Source: Paenibacillus sp. BIC5C1 | Lineage (GTDB): Bacteria; Bacillota; Bacilli; Paenibacillales; Paenibacillaceae | Assembly (NCBI RefSeq): GCF_032399705.1 | Contig: NZ_CP135922.1 | Location: forward strand, 6,262,001 to 6,326,000 | Length of the DNA stretch: 64,000 bases | Direction of reading: 5' to 3' | Notes under the pieces: model-generated | The model's database searches: none | Told to the model about the DNA's origin: nothing | Seen by the model: the letters and a program-made list of their open reading frames with translations, nothing else | Translations under genes and position numbers: made by a program | Shown: positions 18,710 to 29,500 of the stretch, in pieces | Layout of the letters: every line of letters begins with the position of its first letter | Position numbering within the stretch: the first letter of the stretch is position 1

Positions 18710-21199
18710 TTAATTCAATGAGTCATAAAACATAGCCATTGCTCTGTCATTATACTTTTTATAATCAAAATTAACCTCTTTCTTACTTTCCTCAATAAAT
18801 TCTTTCATACCTTGATAGAGCCCCTCAACACTATTACTAACTAAGGTCCCTTCAGCATTCTCAATTACACTTCTCGAACCAGCAATGTCGGTTGAAATAA
18901 TATGTTTGGAAAGAACTAAAGCTTCTAGTAAAACCATAGGTTGCCCCTCATGGTTAGATGATAGAATAAAACAATCAAATAATTTCATAAGAGCGTGCGG
19001 ATTATCAATATGTCCGGTGAAAATTATTCTATCTTGTAACCCCAGAGAAGCAACTAACCTTTTCAACTTACTATCAAGCACTCCAGAACCAACAATATAT
19101 AAAGCAATGTTAGAATATTGCCCACTCAAAAAACTAAAAGCTTGAATAAGCTTAGCCTGGTCTTTTTCCGGCGAAAGTCTTCCTACAGTTATAAATTTCA
19201 CTACATTATTTTTAGGAAGGAGGATTCCTTGAATTGAAAGTTTGTTCTCTGTTTCTTTTTTTACAATTATATACTCAGAGTCATTATAAGATAAATTTTC
19301 AATACAGTTTGATGCTTTTAATACACTTTCAGCATTTATAGAGTTATGAACATAAATGGCTCTTTCCTCATCCAAGTATTTGCTAAGATTTTTTAAATTA
19401 AGCTCTCTTGTGTTTTTTGAAACCGATACAACATGAGTATAAAACTTGTAAAACGAAAAAATCAAAGATAAATTCTTTTTATGTTTATAATCTCCATTAA
19501 TTAACTTATTCTTTTCGGCGTACATGTCATTGTGTTGATATATATTTTTAACTTTAAATTCCCCAAATGCAAACAAAGTGGACCAAAATGGAACATAGCC
19601 ACTAAAATCTATGGCAATATCAAACTTCGATCCTCCATACATCCTCAATAATTCTCTTTGATATAGTTTTCTAGGAATAATCCAATTAAGAATTTTTGAA
19701 CTGCAACCAAAATATTGAATTAGTGCATGTCTATAATGTTCAAAAATGGTGGCATTCATGCTGTCAACCCTGTATAAAACCTTTGTTTTCACGTTAATTT
19801 TACTAATATTCTCCTCAGACTCTCTATCGTAACTATCTTTATCAATGATAACAACATTAAATTTAGAATAGTCTATATTATTCATAAGGTTTAATGCTGA
19901 GGTAGTTATACCGTTGTTTTTAAATCCTCCACAATAAATAAGAATGTTAGTTTTATAGTTATCATAAAATTTTTTGAAATTATAATGTTTGTTCTCATTA
20001 AAAATAGCATCTATGATTTTTTTTGTTGTATTCCCTTGTTCTAAAGAACAATATTTATTATAGAATTCGAGATATTTTTCTTGATATTGTTTTTTAACTT
20101 CTTCGATCCTATTTATTGATGATGTAATATCTTCTATTGAGGAATATACTGGGCCAGGAAGATTATTTACATCTAGATAAAGCCCCCTAGCTTCAGTATA
20201 ATCATCTACATCATACATAAAATAAAGAATTGGTTTCTTTGTTACCATATAATCAAAGAAGATACTTGAATAATCAGTAATAAGGATATCAACTATAGAT
20301 AACAATTCATTTGTATCCACCCAGTCAGGAATTAATTTTATCGATTCGAACCGTGAATCATTTTTTATAAATTTGAACATTAAAGTGTGAACCTTCAAAA
20401 TGAGTCTATAACCACCGGGGATATTTTTATTCATTTTCAAAATGTGCTCATAAATTTCATCATTTCTATTTGCTGATTGCCCTACTTCCCCGCGCCAAGT
20501 TGGTGCATATAAAATTATTTTATCTTTTTGATCCATCTCTATTTGATTAAAGAGGTACGCTGTTTCAGATGATTTGCTATTTATTGTAGCGTCTATCCTC
20601 GGGTAACCTTCCTCTAAAACAACTCCTGTGAAAATACCATTAATGTCATGCGAATTTATTAATACAGTGGTAGTGAAATTATTAGGACTTAAAATATAAT
20701 CCGATTGTAAAAAGTTTCTTTGTATGTTTTTTAATTGACCTCTTTTCCCCCTCATATCTTTTCCCAATGTTTTTAACGGTGTACCGTGCCATGTATTTAT
20801 ATAAACCTGATTATCCTTTTTTTGAAAATAAGGAGGAAATGTTACATTGTTTATAAGATACTTTGAAATAGCCAGATACTTTATATAGCCAATACTTCCT
20901 ACTCTAACAAATTTAACTTTTTTATTCTCTCTATACTTTTGAGCATAATAATTTTCTTTATCATTAACAGCCCATACATGGACTAAATCTTTTCTCGTTG
21001 TAATTAACTGCTTGAATATAGCATAGGGATTATCTGTCATGTTCTTACCATGATACGATTCATAAAAAACTACATTGTGCTTTACTTTTAAGTATTTATA
21101 AAACATCGAATACAAAGTGATCAGTCTATAATTTCTGTTTTTGAGCAATCTCAACCAAGGTAAAAACATAAATTTCAACATTTTCTTCACAACGTTCAT
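18710..21199 (-). CDS. fusion of CDP-glycerol glycerophosphotransferase and GT4 glycosyltransferase
   Basis: This 829-residue protein has two full enzyme domains. Residues about 35-395 are a Glyphos_transf domain: NTWHGTPLKTL (WHG at 137-139), YAPTWRG (about 231-237), LITDYSSIFFDY (DYSS at 309-312). Residues about 418-825 are a GT-B, family 4 glycosyltransferase: GGFKNNGITTS at the start, TVGRLSPEKDQ (671-681), and the E-x7-E pair Glu751/Glu759 in NHEGQPMVLLEAL. A single chain could therefore add both glycerol phosphate and a sugar to the same polymer, coupling backbone growth with glycosylation (inference). GAGAGGT precedes the ATG. It lies between tagH and tagD in the AT-rich leftward operon. 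Confidence 0.9.
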   Translation of the reverse strand: MNVVKKMLKFMFLPWLRLLKNRNYRLITLYSMFYKYLKVKHNVVFYESYHGKNMTDNPYAIFKQLITTRKDLVHVWAVNDKENYYAQKYRENKKVKFVRVGSIGYIKYLAISKYLINNVTFPPYFQKKDNQVYINTWHGTPLKTLGKDMRGKRGQLKNIQRNFLQSDYILSPNNFTTTVLINSHDINGIFTGVVLEEGYPRIDATINSKSSETAYLFNQIEMDQKDKIILYAPTWRGEVGQSANRNDEIYEHILKMNKNIPGGYRLILKVHTLMFKFIKNDSRFESIKLIPDWVDTNELLSIVDILITDYSSIFFDYMVTKKPILYFMYDVDDYTEARGLYLDVNNLPGPVYSSIEDITSSINRIEEVKKQYQEKYLEFYNKYCSLEQGNTTKKIIDAIFNENKHYNFKKFYDNYKTNILIYCGGFKNNGITTSALNLMNNIDYSKFNVVIIDKDSYDRESEENISKINVKTKVLYRVDSMNATIFEHYRHALIQYFGCSSKILNWIIPRKLYQRELLRMYGGSKFDIAIDFSGYVPFWSTLFAFGEFKVKNIYQHNDMYAEKNKLINGDYKHKKNLSLIFSFYKFYTHVVSVSKNTRELNLKNLSKYLDEERAIYVHNSINAESVLKASNCIENLSYNDSEYIIVKKETENKLSIQGILLPKNNVVKFITVGRLSPEKDQAKLIQAFSFLSGQYSNIALYIVGSGVLDSKLKRLVASLGLQDRIIFTGHIDNPHALMKLFDCFILSSNHEGQPMVLLEALVLSKHIISTDIAGSRSVIENAEGTLVSNSVEGLYQGMKEFIEESKKEVNFDYKKYNDRAMAMFYDSLN

Positions 21200-21223
21200 T
21201 GAATACCTCTCATTTTCTCTGAT

Positions 21224-21964
21224 TTAAGAATTTTTATATAACTTACATATGTCATTAGCATTTCCAACTTGTCTAATTGTCCCGTTATCAAGCCATATAA
21301 CTCTATTACACAAATTTTCTATTTGTTTTATAGAATGTGACACAAACAAAACGGTAGTACCTTCTTTCATCATTGATTTGATTTTATTTTCACTTTTTTC
21401 CTTGAATTTAAAATCTCCAACAGAAAGAACTTCGTCAAGTATAAGAATTTCTGGTTTAACAGCAGTTGCTATAGAAAATCCTAGTCTCGCCTTCATGCCT
21501 GAAGAATAGTTTTTCAGAGGAGTATGAAGAAATTTACTTTCTATCTCTGAAAACTCTAAAATTTCTTTAATATGTTCATGCAAAAATTTCTTTGAGTATC
21601 CCATAAGCATGCCGTTGAGATAAACATTTTCAATTCCAGATAGATCTCCATTAAAGCCTGCCCCTAGTTCTATTAACGGAGCAATAGTTCCTTTACGATG
21701 TACCTCCCCACTTGTAGGTTTTAAAATTCCTGAAATAACCTTTAACAATGTACTTTTCCCTGCACCGTTTCTCCCTATAATGCCAAAGACTTCACCTTTG
21801 TTTACCGAAAAATTCACATTATTTAATGCTAAGAAATCCTCGTATTTGAGTTTCCCTTTAATTTTTTTCACAAAATAATGTTTCATAGAATCAATTTTTT
21901 CTGTTGCTAAACGATATTTCATAGTAACATTGCTAACTTCTAAAACAGTAGTTGAATTTTTCAT
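21224..21964 (-). CDS. tagH: teichoic acid/polysaccharide ABC exporter, ATP-binding subunit
   Basis: This 246-residue ATPase is of the TagH/Wzt type. It has Walker A IGRNGAGKST, signature NYSSGMKARLGFS, Walker B LILDEVLSVGD and the H-loop VSHS, plus the GTIAPLIELGAGFN segment typical of polysaccharide exporters. The open frame extends 22 codons upstream into tagG, but the ATG at 21964 is preceded by GAGGAG (21969-21974), leaving a 13-bp gap from the tagG stop. It lacks the C-terminal extension of B. subtilis TagH or a Wzt carbohydrate-binding domain. With TagG it would flip the lipid-linked polymer. Confidence 0.93.
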   Translation of the reverse strand: MKNSTTVLEVSNVTMKYRLATEKIDSMKHYFVKKIKGKLKYEDFLALNNVNFSVNKGEVFGIIGRNGAGKSTLLKVISGILKPTSGEVHRKGTIAPLIELGAGFNGDLSGIENVYLNGMLMGYSKKFLHEHIKEILEFSEIESKFLHTPLKNYSSGMKARLGFSIATAVKPEILILDEVLSVGDFKFKEKSENKIKSMMKEGTTVLFVSHSIKQIENLCNRVIWLDNGTIRQVGNANDICKLYKNS

Positions 21965-21977
21965 TTTCTCCTCACTT

Positions 21978-22754
21978 TTATAAATAGAGTACAAATCGAT
22001 GCTGATTTTTGTAGAATACGAATAACCCAATCAAGGACAATAATATTGCATAGATAAAAGTAAAGGACATAAGTGCTACCGAGGGAACAGCCCCATCTAA
22101 TAACAGTGTTCTAAACATACTGACCACATTGAACAAAGGGTTGATTTCTATTAGTAACATGTACTTATCTGGTATGATCTCTGCTGGATAGAAAATAGGA
22201 GTTAAATACATGACCAGTGTGAGAATTACTGAATATAGATGTTTAATATCCCTAAAATATACATTTACAGTGGATAACAAAAGACCCACCCCCGTTGATA
22301 TGAGCAAAAGACAAAACAGTGGGAAAACTATGAATACGTTAGTCCAATGAAAACTTACTCCAGTAAAAACCATTACCAAAGCTAAAGGGATGATGGATAC
22401 AATCGTGGTGAAAAAAGAAGAGCAAATCCTAGATATAGGAAACAAGTATTTTGGCACATATATTTTTTTTAACAATTGACCATTAGCTACTATTGAATCC
22501 ATAGCGAAATTTGTGGACTCAGAGAAAAATTGATAAACCAATCGCCCCGCCATTACATATACAGGGAAGTTTTCAATATTTTTATCGAAAAGGTTAGAGA
22601 AAACAATCGTTAGTACTACCATCATTAAGAGCGGATTCAGCATACTCCAAAAAATACCTAATATCGAATTTCTGTATTTTAATTTGATATCTTTCTTAAT
22701 AAGCTCTATCAGAAGATCTTTGTATTTAATAAGATTCACAACATAATTTTTCAT
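21978..22754 (-). CDS. tagG: teichoic acid/polysaccharide ABC exporter, permease
   Basis: This 258-residue ABC-2 membrane protein of the TagG/Wzm family has six predicted helices after the amphipathic start KDIKLKYRNSILGIFWSMLNP, a hallmark of polymer exporters, and the YLTPIFYP and NPLFNVVSMFR segments near the C-terminal helices. GAGGG precedes the ATG. It is the first gene of the AT-rich leftward operon tagG-tagH-fusion-tagD-glycerophosphotransferase, divergent from the polymerase gene only 57 bp away. Confidence 0.93.
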   Translation of the reverse strand: MKNYVVNLIKYKDLLIELIKKDIKLKYRNSILGIFWSMLNPLLMMVVLTIVFSNLFDKNIENFPVYVMAGRLVYQFFSESTNFAMDSIVANGQLLKKIYVPKYLFPISRICSSFFTTIVSIIPLALVMVFTGVSFHWTNVFIVFPLFCLLLISTGVGLLLSTVNVYFRDIKHLYSVILTLVMYLTPIFYPAEIIPDKYMLLIEINPLFNVVSMFRTLLLDGAVPSVALMSFTFIYAILLSLIGLFVFYKNQHRFVLYL

Positions 22755-22811
22755 AAACTACCCTCATATGCTAAAATATTGACGTATCTACAAGTAAAGG
22801 AGAATTAAACC

Positions 22812-25283
22812 TTGTCGAATCCAGTATACGGGAAAACCAAAAAGACGTCGAGCACGGCTAGGTCCGGTTCGGCTTCACCGCTTCTATGGACTCTGTCCAC
22901 AGGACTTACCTTATTTTTACTCTGGTCTTCATTTCAAGTTGCGTTATTTAACGGACAATTGCTTCAATTTGAAGGCCCCATTTATTGGGCACTAGTAATT
23001 ACAAGCCTCCTCTTTATTGTCTGGGCTGTAGTTTACTACAAAAGCATCTCACTAGAATCCCAACAAGATTGGCTCAAGTTACTCGTTCTACTACTGCCAC
23101 TCACCTACATACTGTCACTTATTAGTGCAGCATCGCATTACTTGGCAGTCAACATGATTCTAATCCAGTGCATTTATGCCATGCTCTTCGTCATGACGAT
23201 GTCCCTCCTCCAGAACAAACAAATTAATCATATCATACAATCTTCCTTAATAGGAATTGCATATGTAATAGTCGGATATGGTCTATTAAATTGGTTTGGT
23301 GCTTTCAGCTTCGCAGGCAAGCTGGTTGGATGGTTCTCTTCAGGTGTAGTTAACGGTGTATATAACCAAGCGATCTGGAATGATGCCAACGGTCCGCGGC
23401 TTGCTTCCGTATTCCAGTACCCGAATACATACGCAGCCTTCTTGATGGCATTTCTGTTCATTAGCATCTTTAGCCTGATCCGCACCAAAAAGGTGTATAA
23501 ACAGTTGGTCCACGGATTCATGCTTGTTCCTATCTTACTGTCTCTGTTGCTGACACTTTCGCGGACAGGTCTTGTGATGATGCCTATCGTGTTCGTGATC
23601 ATCCTGTTGCTGCTTAAACCAGCAAAACAAATTTTATGGTTCATTTATCTTGCCATATCGGGAATAGCTACGATTGCTATCCTGAATCCGGTCAATACCG
23701 CCGGACTCGAATTACAGAAACAGTTCTCGACCGGACTTGCAACTAAAGGTTGGATCTATCTGATTACCGCATCCATCGTTGTAGCGATTATCAACTGGTT
23801 GATCCAACGTTGGATCGCTCCAAAGCTTGAAGCCAAGTTCCAAGCTTGGGGTAAACGTAAAGGCGCAAGCCTCTGGATTCCGCTTGGCTCAGTGCTGCTC
23901 GCCATTATCGCAGCAGTGCTGTTGTTGGGTACCAGCGTTCGCAACATTTTGCCGGACAGCATCAGTACGCGTCTGGAAAACATCAACTTCCAGCAGCATA
24001 GTGTCCTGGAACGACTCACCTTCTACAAAGATGCCGCCAAGGTTATCGCGGATTATCCTTTGATTGGTGCTGGCGGTGGCGCTTGGACTGCACTGTACGA
24101 AAAGTATCAAAACAATCCATACGTCAGTGCCCAGGCACATAACTTCTTCATGCAGTATCTGGTAGAAGTCGGACTCATCGGATTTATCATTTTCATGGCA
24201 TTTATTCTGTATATCTTCTATCAATTCGTTCGCAGCTACTTGCGAAGAGATGAAAGCGAAAGAGAGTCTCATTTTGTTTTTTTTATTTTATCTATGACTA
24301 TTCTGGTACTGAGTCTACTCGATTTCAATATGAGCTATGTTTTCATCGGTATGCTGGTGTTTATCGGGTTTGGAGGTATGGCAGCGGTAATCGAACCACG
24401 GCCTGTTAAACGTTTGAATTTGAAGGTGAGCCCATCGGCTGCACGAGGGATCTATACTGCAATCGCCGGAGTTTCAATCATCGTACTATTGATCGTATCC
24501 GTCCGCTTCTTGCAAGCAAATCAATATGCGAATACAGCTAAAGAAGTAGCACAAACTAGCCAATCTTTTGAAGAGATTAAGACTGTATTGGACAAAGACT
24601 TGGCCATACGTAGTACACACTCTGACTCTCTCTTGACGCTATCTGCTCTGTATCAGCAGGGTTTCGAGCAGACGCAGGATGACCAGTTCTATATGGCTGG
24701 TGTAGATCTTTTGCAAAAAGGACTACAAGCAGAACCCTACAACAAAAGTATGGTTAAACAGCTAATCCAACTTTATGAGCTTAAAGGTGATAGTGACCGA
24801 GCGTATGCTCTCCAAAAAGAATATGCCAACAACTATATCTGGGATATGGAATGGTACGAGGCGCTAATTAGCCGTTCGTTCGATCTAGGATATCAAGCAC
24901 TCGGACAAGGCGATACAGCCAAAAAAGAATCCTACTTCACATCAGGTCTGGATGCTTACCAGCATGTTGTTGATGGAGTAGAGCACCTAAAAACTCTTCC
25001 TGAAGGGCAACTTCAAGGAAAGCCATTCGAGCTAACTTCAACAATGATTCTAAATGCAGGGAAGATGAAATACATGCTAAATGATTCCGCCGGAGCTGCA
25101 ACGGTTCTTAAGGGTGGAATTGCTGAGGATCTGTCCGATGCGACCAACCGTGAAATTGCCCGTTGGTACCTCGCAGCTCTGACGAAGGACGGACAACAGG
25201 ATCAAGCGGTGTATGATAAATTGATTGCTGTAGCACCTAATGAAGCTGACGAGATTAAACAGATTGCTGAACTGAGCTTCTAA
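22812..25283 (+). CDS. O-antigen ligase/polymerase family protein with TPR tail
   Basis: This 823-residue membrane protein has about 12 helices in residues 25-580 with the Wzy_C/O-antigen-ligase signature: LSRTGLVMM, a long extracytoplasmic loop with DYPLIGAGGGAW, and AQAHNFFMQYLVEVG with its conserved His. Residues about 590-823 are soluble and TPR-like (repeated helix pairs, e.g. GLQAEPYNKSMVKQLIQLYE). It would polymerise repeat units or ligate the glycan to an acceptor outside the membrane. The start is TTG at 22812; AAAGGAG (22796-22802) is 9 nt upstream and no ATG is nearby. GC content is close to the chromosome norm, unlike the tag genes beside it. Confidence 0.87.
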   Translation: MSNPVYGKTKKTSSTARSGSASPLLWTLSTGLTLFLLWSSFQVALFNGQLLQFEGPIYWALVITSLLFIVWAVVYYKSISLESQQDWLKLLVLLLPLTYILSLISAASHYLAVNMILIQCIYAMLFVMTMSLLQNKQINHIIQSSLIGIAYVIVGYGLLNWFGAFSFAGKLVGWFSSGVVNGVYNQAIWNDANGPRLASVFQYPNTYAAFLMAFLFISIFSLIRTKKVYKQLVHGFMLVPILLSLLLTLSRTGLVMMPIVFVIILLLLKPAKQILWFIYLAISGIATIAILNPVNTAGLELQKQFSTGLATKGWIYLITASIVVAIINWLIQRWIAPKLEAKFQAWGKRKGASLWIPLGSVLLAIIAAVLLLGTSVRNILPDSISTRLENINFQQHSVLERLTFYKDAAKVIADYPLIGAGGGAWTALYEKYQNNPYVSAQAHNFFMQYLVEVGLIGFIIFMAFILYIFYQFVRSYLRRDESERESHFVFFILSMTILVLSLLDFNMSYVFIGMLVFIGFGGMAAVIEPRPVKRLNLKVSPSAARGIYTAIAGVSIIVLLIVSVRFLQANQYANTAKEVAQTSQSFEEIKTVLDKDLAIRSTHSDSLLTLSALYQQGFEQTQDDQFYMAGVDLLQKGLQAEPYNKSMVKQLIQLYELKGDSDRAYALQKEYANNYIWDMEWYEALISRSFDLGYQALGQGDTAKKESYFTSGLDAYQHVVDGVEHLKTLPEGQLQGKPFELTSTMILNAGKMKYMLNDSAGAATVLKGGIAEDLSDATNREIARWYLAALTKDGQQDQAVYDKLIAVAPNEADEIKQIAELSF

Positions 25284-25312
25284 TAATAAATTATCTCAAG
25301 TTAGATCAAAGC

Positions 25313-25345
25313 AAAAAGGTTTACCCTTGAGGGTAAACCTTTTTT
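25313..25345. terminator. bidirectional terminator between polymerase gene and gtaB
   Basis: AAAAAGGTTTACCC and GGGTAAACCTTTTT form a near-perfect stem with a TTGA loop, with A/T tracts on both sides, between converging genes. Confidence 0.92.
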
Positions 25346-25369
25346 GTATATAAAAATTTAAAGTTAATA

Positions 25370-26248
25370 CTAGTTCGACGTCACAATCTTCTTCAGATAA
25401 TTCAACAAATCTTCCCGCAGATCGTCATGCTGAAGTGCATAATGAATCGTTGTCTCAATAAAACCCAGCTTCTCTCCCACATCATGACGAAGGCCTTCAA
25501 AATGATAGGCTAATATTCTTCTCTGCTCATTCAGACGAGATAACGCATCGGTCAACTGGATTTCCCCACCAACACCTGCGGACTGTTGTCCAAGAATCTC
25601 AAAGATATCCGGTGTAAGAATATATCGTCCCATAATAGCAAGATTTGAAGGAGCATCTTCAGGCTTTGGCTTTTCAACTAAACGTTTAGAGCGGAATACT
25701 CGGTCGTTGGTTTTCAGGATTTGCTCGCCATCAACAATACCGTAACGGGATACTTCTTTCCAATCGACTGGCTGAACACCCACGATTGGAGACTGGTATT
25801 CATCATACACTTCCATCATCTGCTGAAGACAAGGCTTATCTGACTCAACGATATCATCTCCAAGCAGCACAGCGAAGGGTTCGTCTCCAATAAACTTGCG
25901 GGCACACCAAATCGCATGTCCCAGTCCTTTAGGTTCCTTTTGTCGAATATAGTGGATATCTGCCATTTCAGAAGATTTACGCACCTCATTTAATAGATCC
26001 CATTTCTGTTTATCAACCAGATTTTGCTCCAGTTCAAAAGAGTAGTCAAAATGGTCTTCAATCGCCCTCTTGCCTTTACCTGTCACGATAATTATATCCT
26101 CAATACCTGAGGCCACAGCCTCTTCGATAATGTACTGAATCGTTGGCTTGTCAACAATAGGCAGCATTTCCTTGGGCATAGCTTTGGTTGCTGGCAGAAA
26201 ACGGGTTCCCAGACCAGCAGCCGGAATTATAGCTTTACGAATTCTCAT
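25370..26248 (-). CDS. gtaB: UTP-glucose-1-phosphate uridylyltransferase
   Basis: This 292-residue GalU/GtaB enzyme makes UDP-glucose for glycolipids, teichoic acid glucosylation and exopolysaccharide. It shows [23 protein letters not shown] at the N-terminus (split over residues 8-30), LLGDDIV, and [11 protein letters not shown]. The length is normal. AGGGGG lies before the ATG. It is a single gene next to the polysaccharide locus and feeds it with precursor, closed by a shared terminator. Confidence 0.96.
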   Translation of the reverse strand: MRIRKAIIPAAGLGTRFLPATKAMPKEMLPIVDKPTIQYIIEEAVASGIEDIIIVTGKGKRAIEDHFDYSFELEQNLVDKQKWDLLNEVRKSSEMADIHYIRQKEPKGLGHAIWCARKFIGDEPFAVLLGDDIVESDKPCLQQMMEVYDEYQSPIVGVQPVDWKEVSRYGIVDGEQILKTNDRVFRSKRLVEKPKPEDAPSNLAIMGRYILTPDIFEILGQQSAGVGGEIQLTDALSRLNEQRRILAYHFEGLRHDVGEKLGFIETTIHYALQHDDLREDLLNYLKKIVTSN

Positions 26249-26485
26249 AATATAAATCCCCCTTTTTATAAATTAGATGACATGTATATCCCATTCTTAA
26301 ATTTCATTAAAATTGCAAAAAATACAATAATCATCAGGCTATGTAATTTTAAAAATTTAATTATAATATATCAAATAAATAAATGCATGTTTTGCATGGT
26401 TAAGATTACTTTACTAGTATCCTATTCATACTGTATAAATAGGTTTCACTTCTCGTCTATATCAATTTCTTTTGTATAGAATGAT
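26249..26485. other. very AT-rich intergenic region upstream of gtaB
   Basis: There is no gene. This stretch of about 240 bp is rich in A/T runs and probably carries the gtaB promoter, but many TATAAT-like hexamers make any one choice unsafe. Confidence 0.4.
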
Positions 26486-26518
26486 AGGGTGATACAATTT
26501 AAAAAGATGTATCACCCT
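26486..26518 (-). terminator. hairpin after the SNF2 helicase gene
   Basis: AGGGTGATACA and TGTATCACCCT form a perfect 11-bp stem with an AT-rich 11-nt loop, 20 bp past the helicase stop. There is no clean U-tract on the minus strand, so it may stabilise the 3' end as well as terminate. Confidence 0.55.
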
Positions 26519-26538
26519 GTCTCATCAAAACAGTATCA

Positions 26539-29500
26539 TTATACCATCAACAGCTCCCGGATATCCTGCTCGGATAAGGTGGTCGACCCTCGATCTCCGG
26601 GTTCAATGACTTCGGCAATCAAATCTTTTTTGCGCTGCTGCAGCTCCAGAATCTTCTCTTCAATCGTACCTTCCGTAACGAGGCGGATAACCTGTACGAC
26701 TTGTTTCTGTCCCATACGATGGGCACGTCCGATGGCCTGTTCTTCAACGGCGGGGTTCCACCACAAATCATATAAAATAACCGTATCGGCACCCGTTAAA
26801 TTCAATCCGGTACCGCCAGCCTTCAAGGAGATCAGAAACAGTTCAGCTTCGCCTTCATTGAATCTGCGGCACATCTCTACCCGACTCTGAGCAGGTGTCT
26901 GACCATCCAGGTAGAACAAATCTCTCCCCTGTGCAGCGAGCGTCTGTCGAATCAAATTAAGCATGCTAGCGAACTGGGAGAAGATAAGAATTCGCTTGCC
27001 AGCAGCCAGACAATCCTGAACCGTCTCCAGCAACTGTTCCATTTTCCCGGAATCACCTTGATACCCCTCCACAAAGAGAGCGGGATGACAGCACAACTGG
27101 CGCAGGCGTGTAATACCAGCAAGTATTTTGATCCGGTTCTTCTGAAAACCGTTCTCTTCCATATCCTTGGATGTCTCATCCTGGAGCTGGGACAGATAGG
27201 CGGCATACAATTTCTTCTGTTCGTCCATCAGCTCGGAGCGCTGTACGGTTTCAATACGATCGGGCAATTCCTCCAGCACGTCTTTCTTCAGACGGCGGAG
27301 AATAAACGGACGAACCATTCGCGCGATCCGCTCAGGTGGCAGGTCCCGGAATCTGCGATAGCTTGGGAACAAGCCCGGGAAAACTGCTTCAAAGATCGAC
27401 CATAGCTCATCCAGGGAGTTTTCTACGGGTGTTCCTGTAAGAGCGAAGCGACGTGGAGCCTGAATCTGTTTAACTGCCTGAGCCGTCTGCGAAGATGAAT
27501 TCTTAATCGCCTGGGCTTCATCCAAAATAAGCGTATGAAACGTCCTTCCGAGATATGTGTCCAGATCACGCCGCAATAGTGGGTAGGACGTCACAATAAC
27601 ATCTGCGTCATCCATGCCTGAGAGCATACTGGCTCGTTCGTCTTTTTGTCCTGCTGCAATCAGCACTCGCAAATGCGGCGCAAATCGGGCAAATTCATTC
27701 GCCCAGTTGTACGTTAATGAAGCTGGTGCAACGACGAGTACCGGGGGATGAGCAGTTTGTTGGTCTAACAATCCGGTCTGTACTTCATCTGGGATGTTAC
27801 TCCCGAAATTCCCCTCTTCGACAGTGTAATTAGCACCATCTGGATCGCTATTGTGCTGTTGCGGTTTTTCTTTCAGTTCTGCCGCGATATAGGCGATACT
27901 TTGCAGCGTTTTACCAAGTCCCATATCATCCGCCAGGATACCGCCAAATCGGTAAAATGCGAGTGTACGCAGCCACTGGTATCCACTGGCCTGATAATCA
28001 CGCAGCACAGGAGCAAGCGCATCCGGCAATGAAAAATCCATCCGCTCGGGGTCACGAAGATCATCCAGGAAACGTTTCAGGGAACCGCCCCACTTCACAT
28101 GTCCCGAAACCTCATCCCGGCCCGGAAGCTGCAGCGCTCGAACGGCCGGCATCCGAATATGACTGCCATTGATATCCCCCGACGCAAGTCCAAGCGAATC
28201 GGCCATGTGTGCGAAGCTGTCCGCTCCTTCATTTTCGAGAGAGACAAACACACCGCTGCGCAAGCGGAAATATGGTTTCTTTTCCACAATGCTGCGCATA
28301 ATCTCTTGAAGCTCCTGCTCGTCTACACCTTCCATCTCGAATGAGATCTCCAGCCAGTCCAAGCCTTTGCCCAGATCTGCCCGAACTTTCGGCGGTGTCG
28401 GATAGGATTGCACCATGGCCTTCACCGCATTTGGGATATAGATATCTACCTGCTTCTCAAGCTCAGGCAGCAGATGATACATCACATCGTATACTGCATC
28501 TTCTCGTTCACTTGCCCATACACTGCCATCCCGTTCCAGGAAAGAGCGATCTAGTCGGTCGATCAGATTACGCTCTGCATGACGGTCACGTACCAAAATC
28601 ACCTTTTTCTCTTCCTCATCGATCAAATACTCGGCCAGCGGATTAATCACCATTACACCATAATCAAACTCCAGACGCGCGGTAATCCGTTCCCGATAGA
28701 AATCGATATACAACTTTGGCGCAAGCTCCGGCTCTGCGATACGTTCTCTCACCTGAGAATCGATGGACAGATGTCCAAGTGTACGTAGTTCCGGCACGAC
28801 ATGCTGCACAAATTCATCTACCTGTTGAGCAGAAATATCGATACTTTCCTTAATTCCATAAGATGTGAGCGCTCTGCTCAAATCCTCCAGACTTCGCATC
28901 TGCATCGGCTCCAACATATGCAATTGCCCTTCCACCACGGCAGCATCATAGGCTGGAAGAAGAATCAGCTCACGCAATCCGGAGATCTCCAGCTGATATC
29001 CTTCATTAGTCCCCTGCGCAATACGGTAAAATAAAGGCAGTGCCCCCTCACCCAAAGTGAGCGGACCATTCGCCAACCCTGTTCCCTCCATCCGGCTATC
29101 TGCCTGAAGCAGCAAATCCAATAAAGGCTTCCAGACCAGAGGAGCAATCAATATATCTCTTCCGTCTGAAGCACCCAAGTAACCGGAGATGGATTCGCGG
29201 TAAGCTTCCTCACTCTGCCTCATCCGAATAAGCATAGACAAGATCGCCTGATCCTGGGGACTAAAATAATGCATTGAAGGGTCATAGAAAAATAGCTTGG
29301 TAAACGACATCGGCTCACCATTCTCAATGCAGTTCAGGAATTGCTTCACTTTCTGAACGACATACAGGCGTTTATTTCCGACCTTCAGTTCAAGCGCGAG
29401 TTTGGCTCCGCCTTTGTGAACCTGCACAAGCTTGCATATAAATTGGAGCTGCAGTTCCTCCCGTAATGAAGACCGGGTTACAGGCGCAGTGTATTTACGA

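Noticed and set aside
21965-22030. 22-codon N-terminal extension of tagH into tagG
   Set aside because: The ATG at 21964 has GAGGAG at proper distance; the extension has no ribosome binding site.
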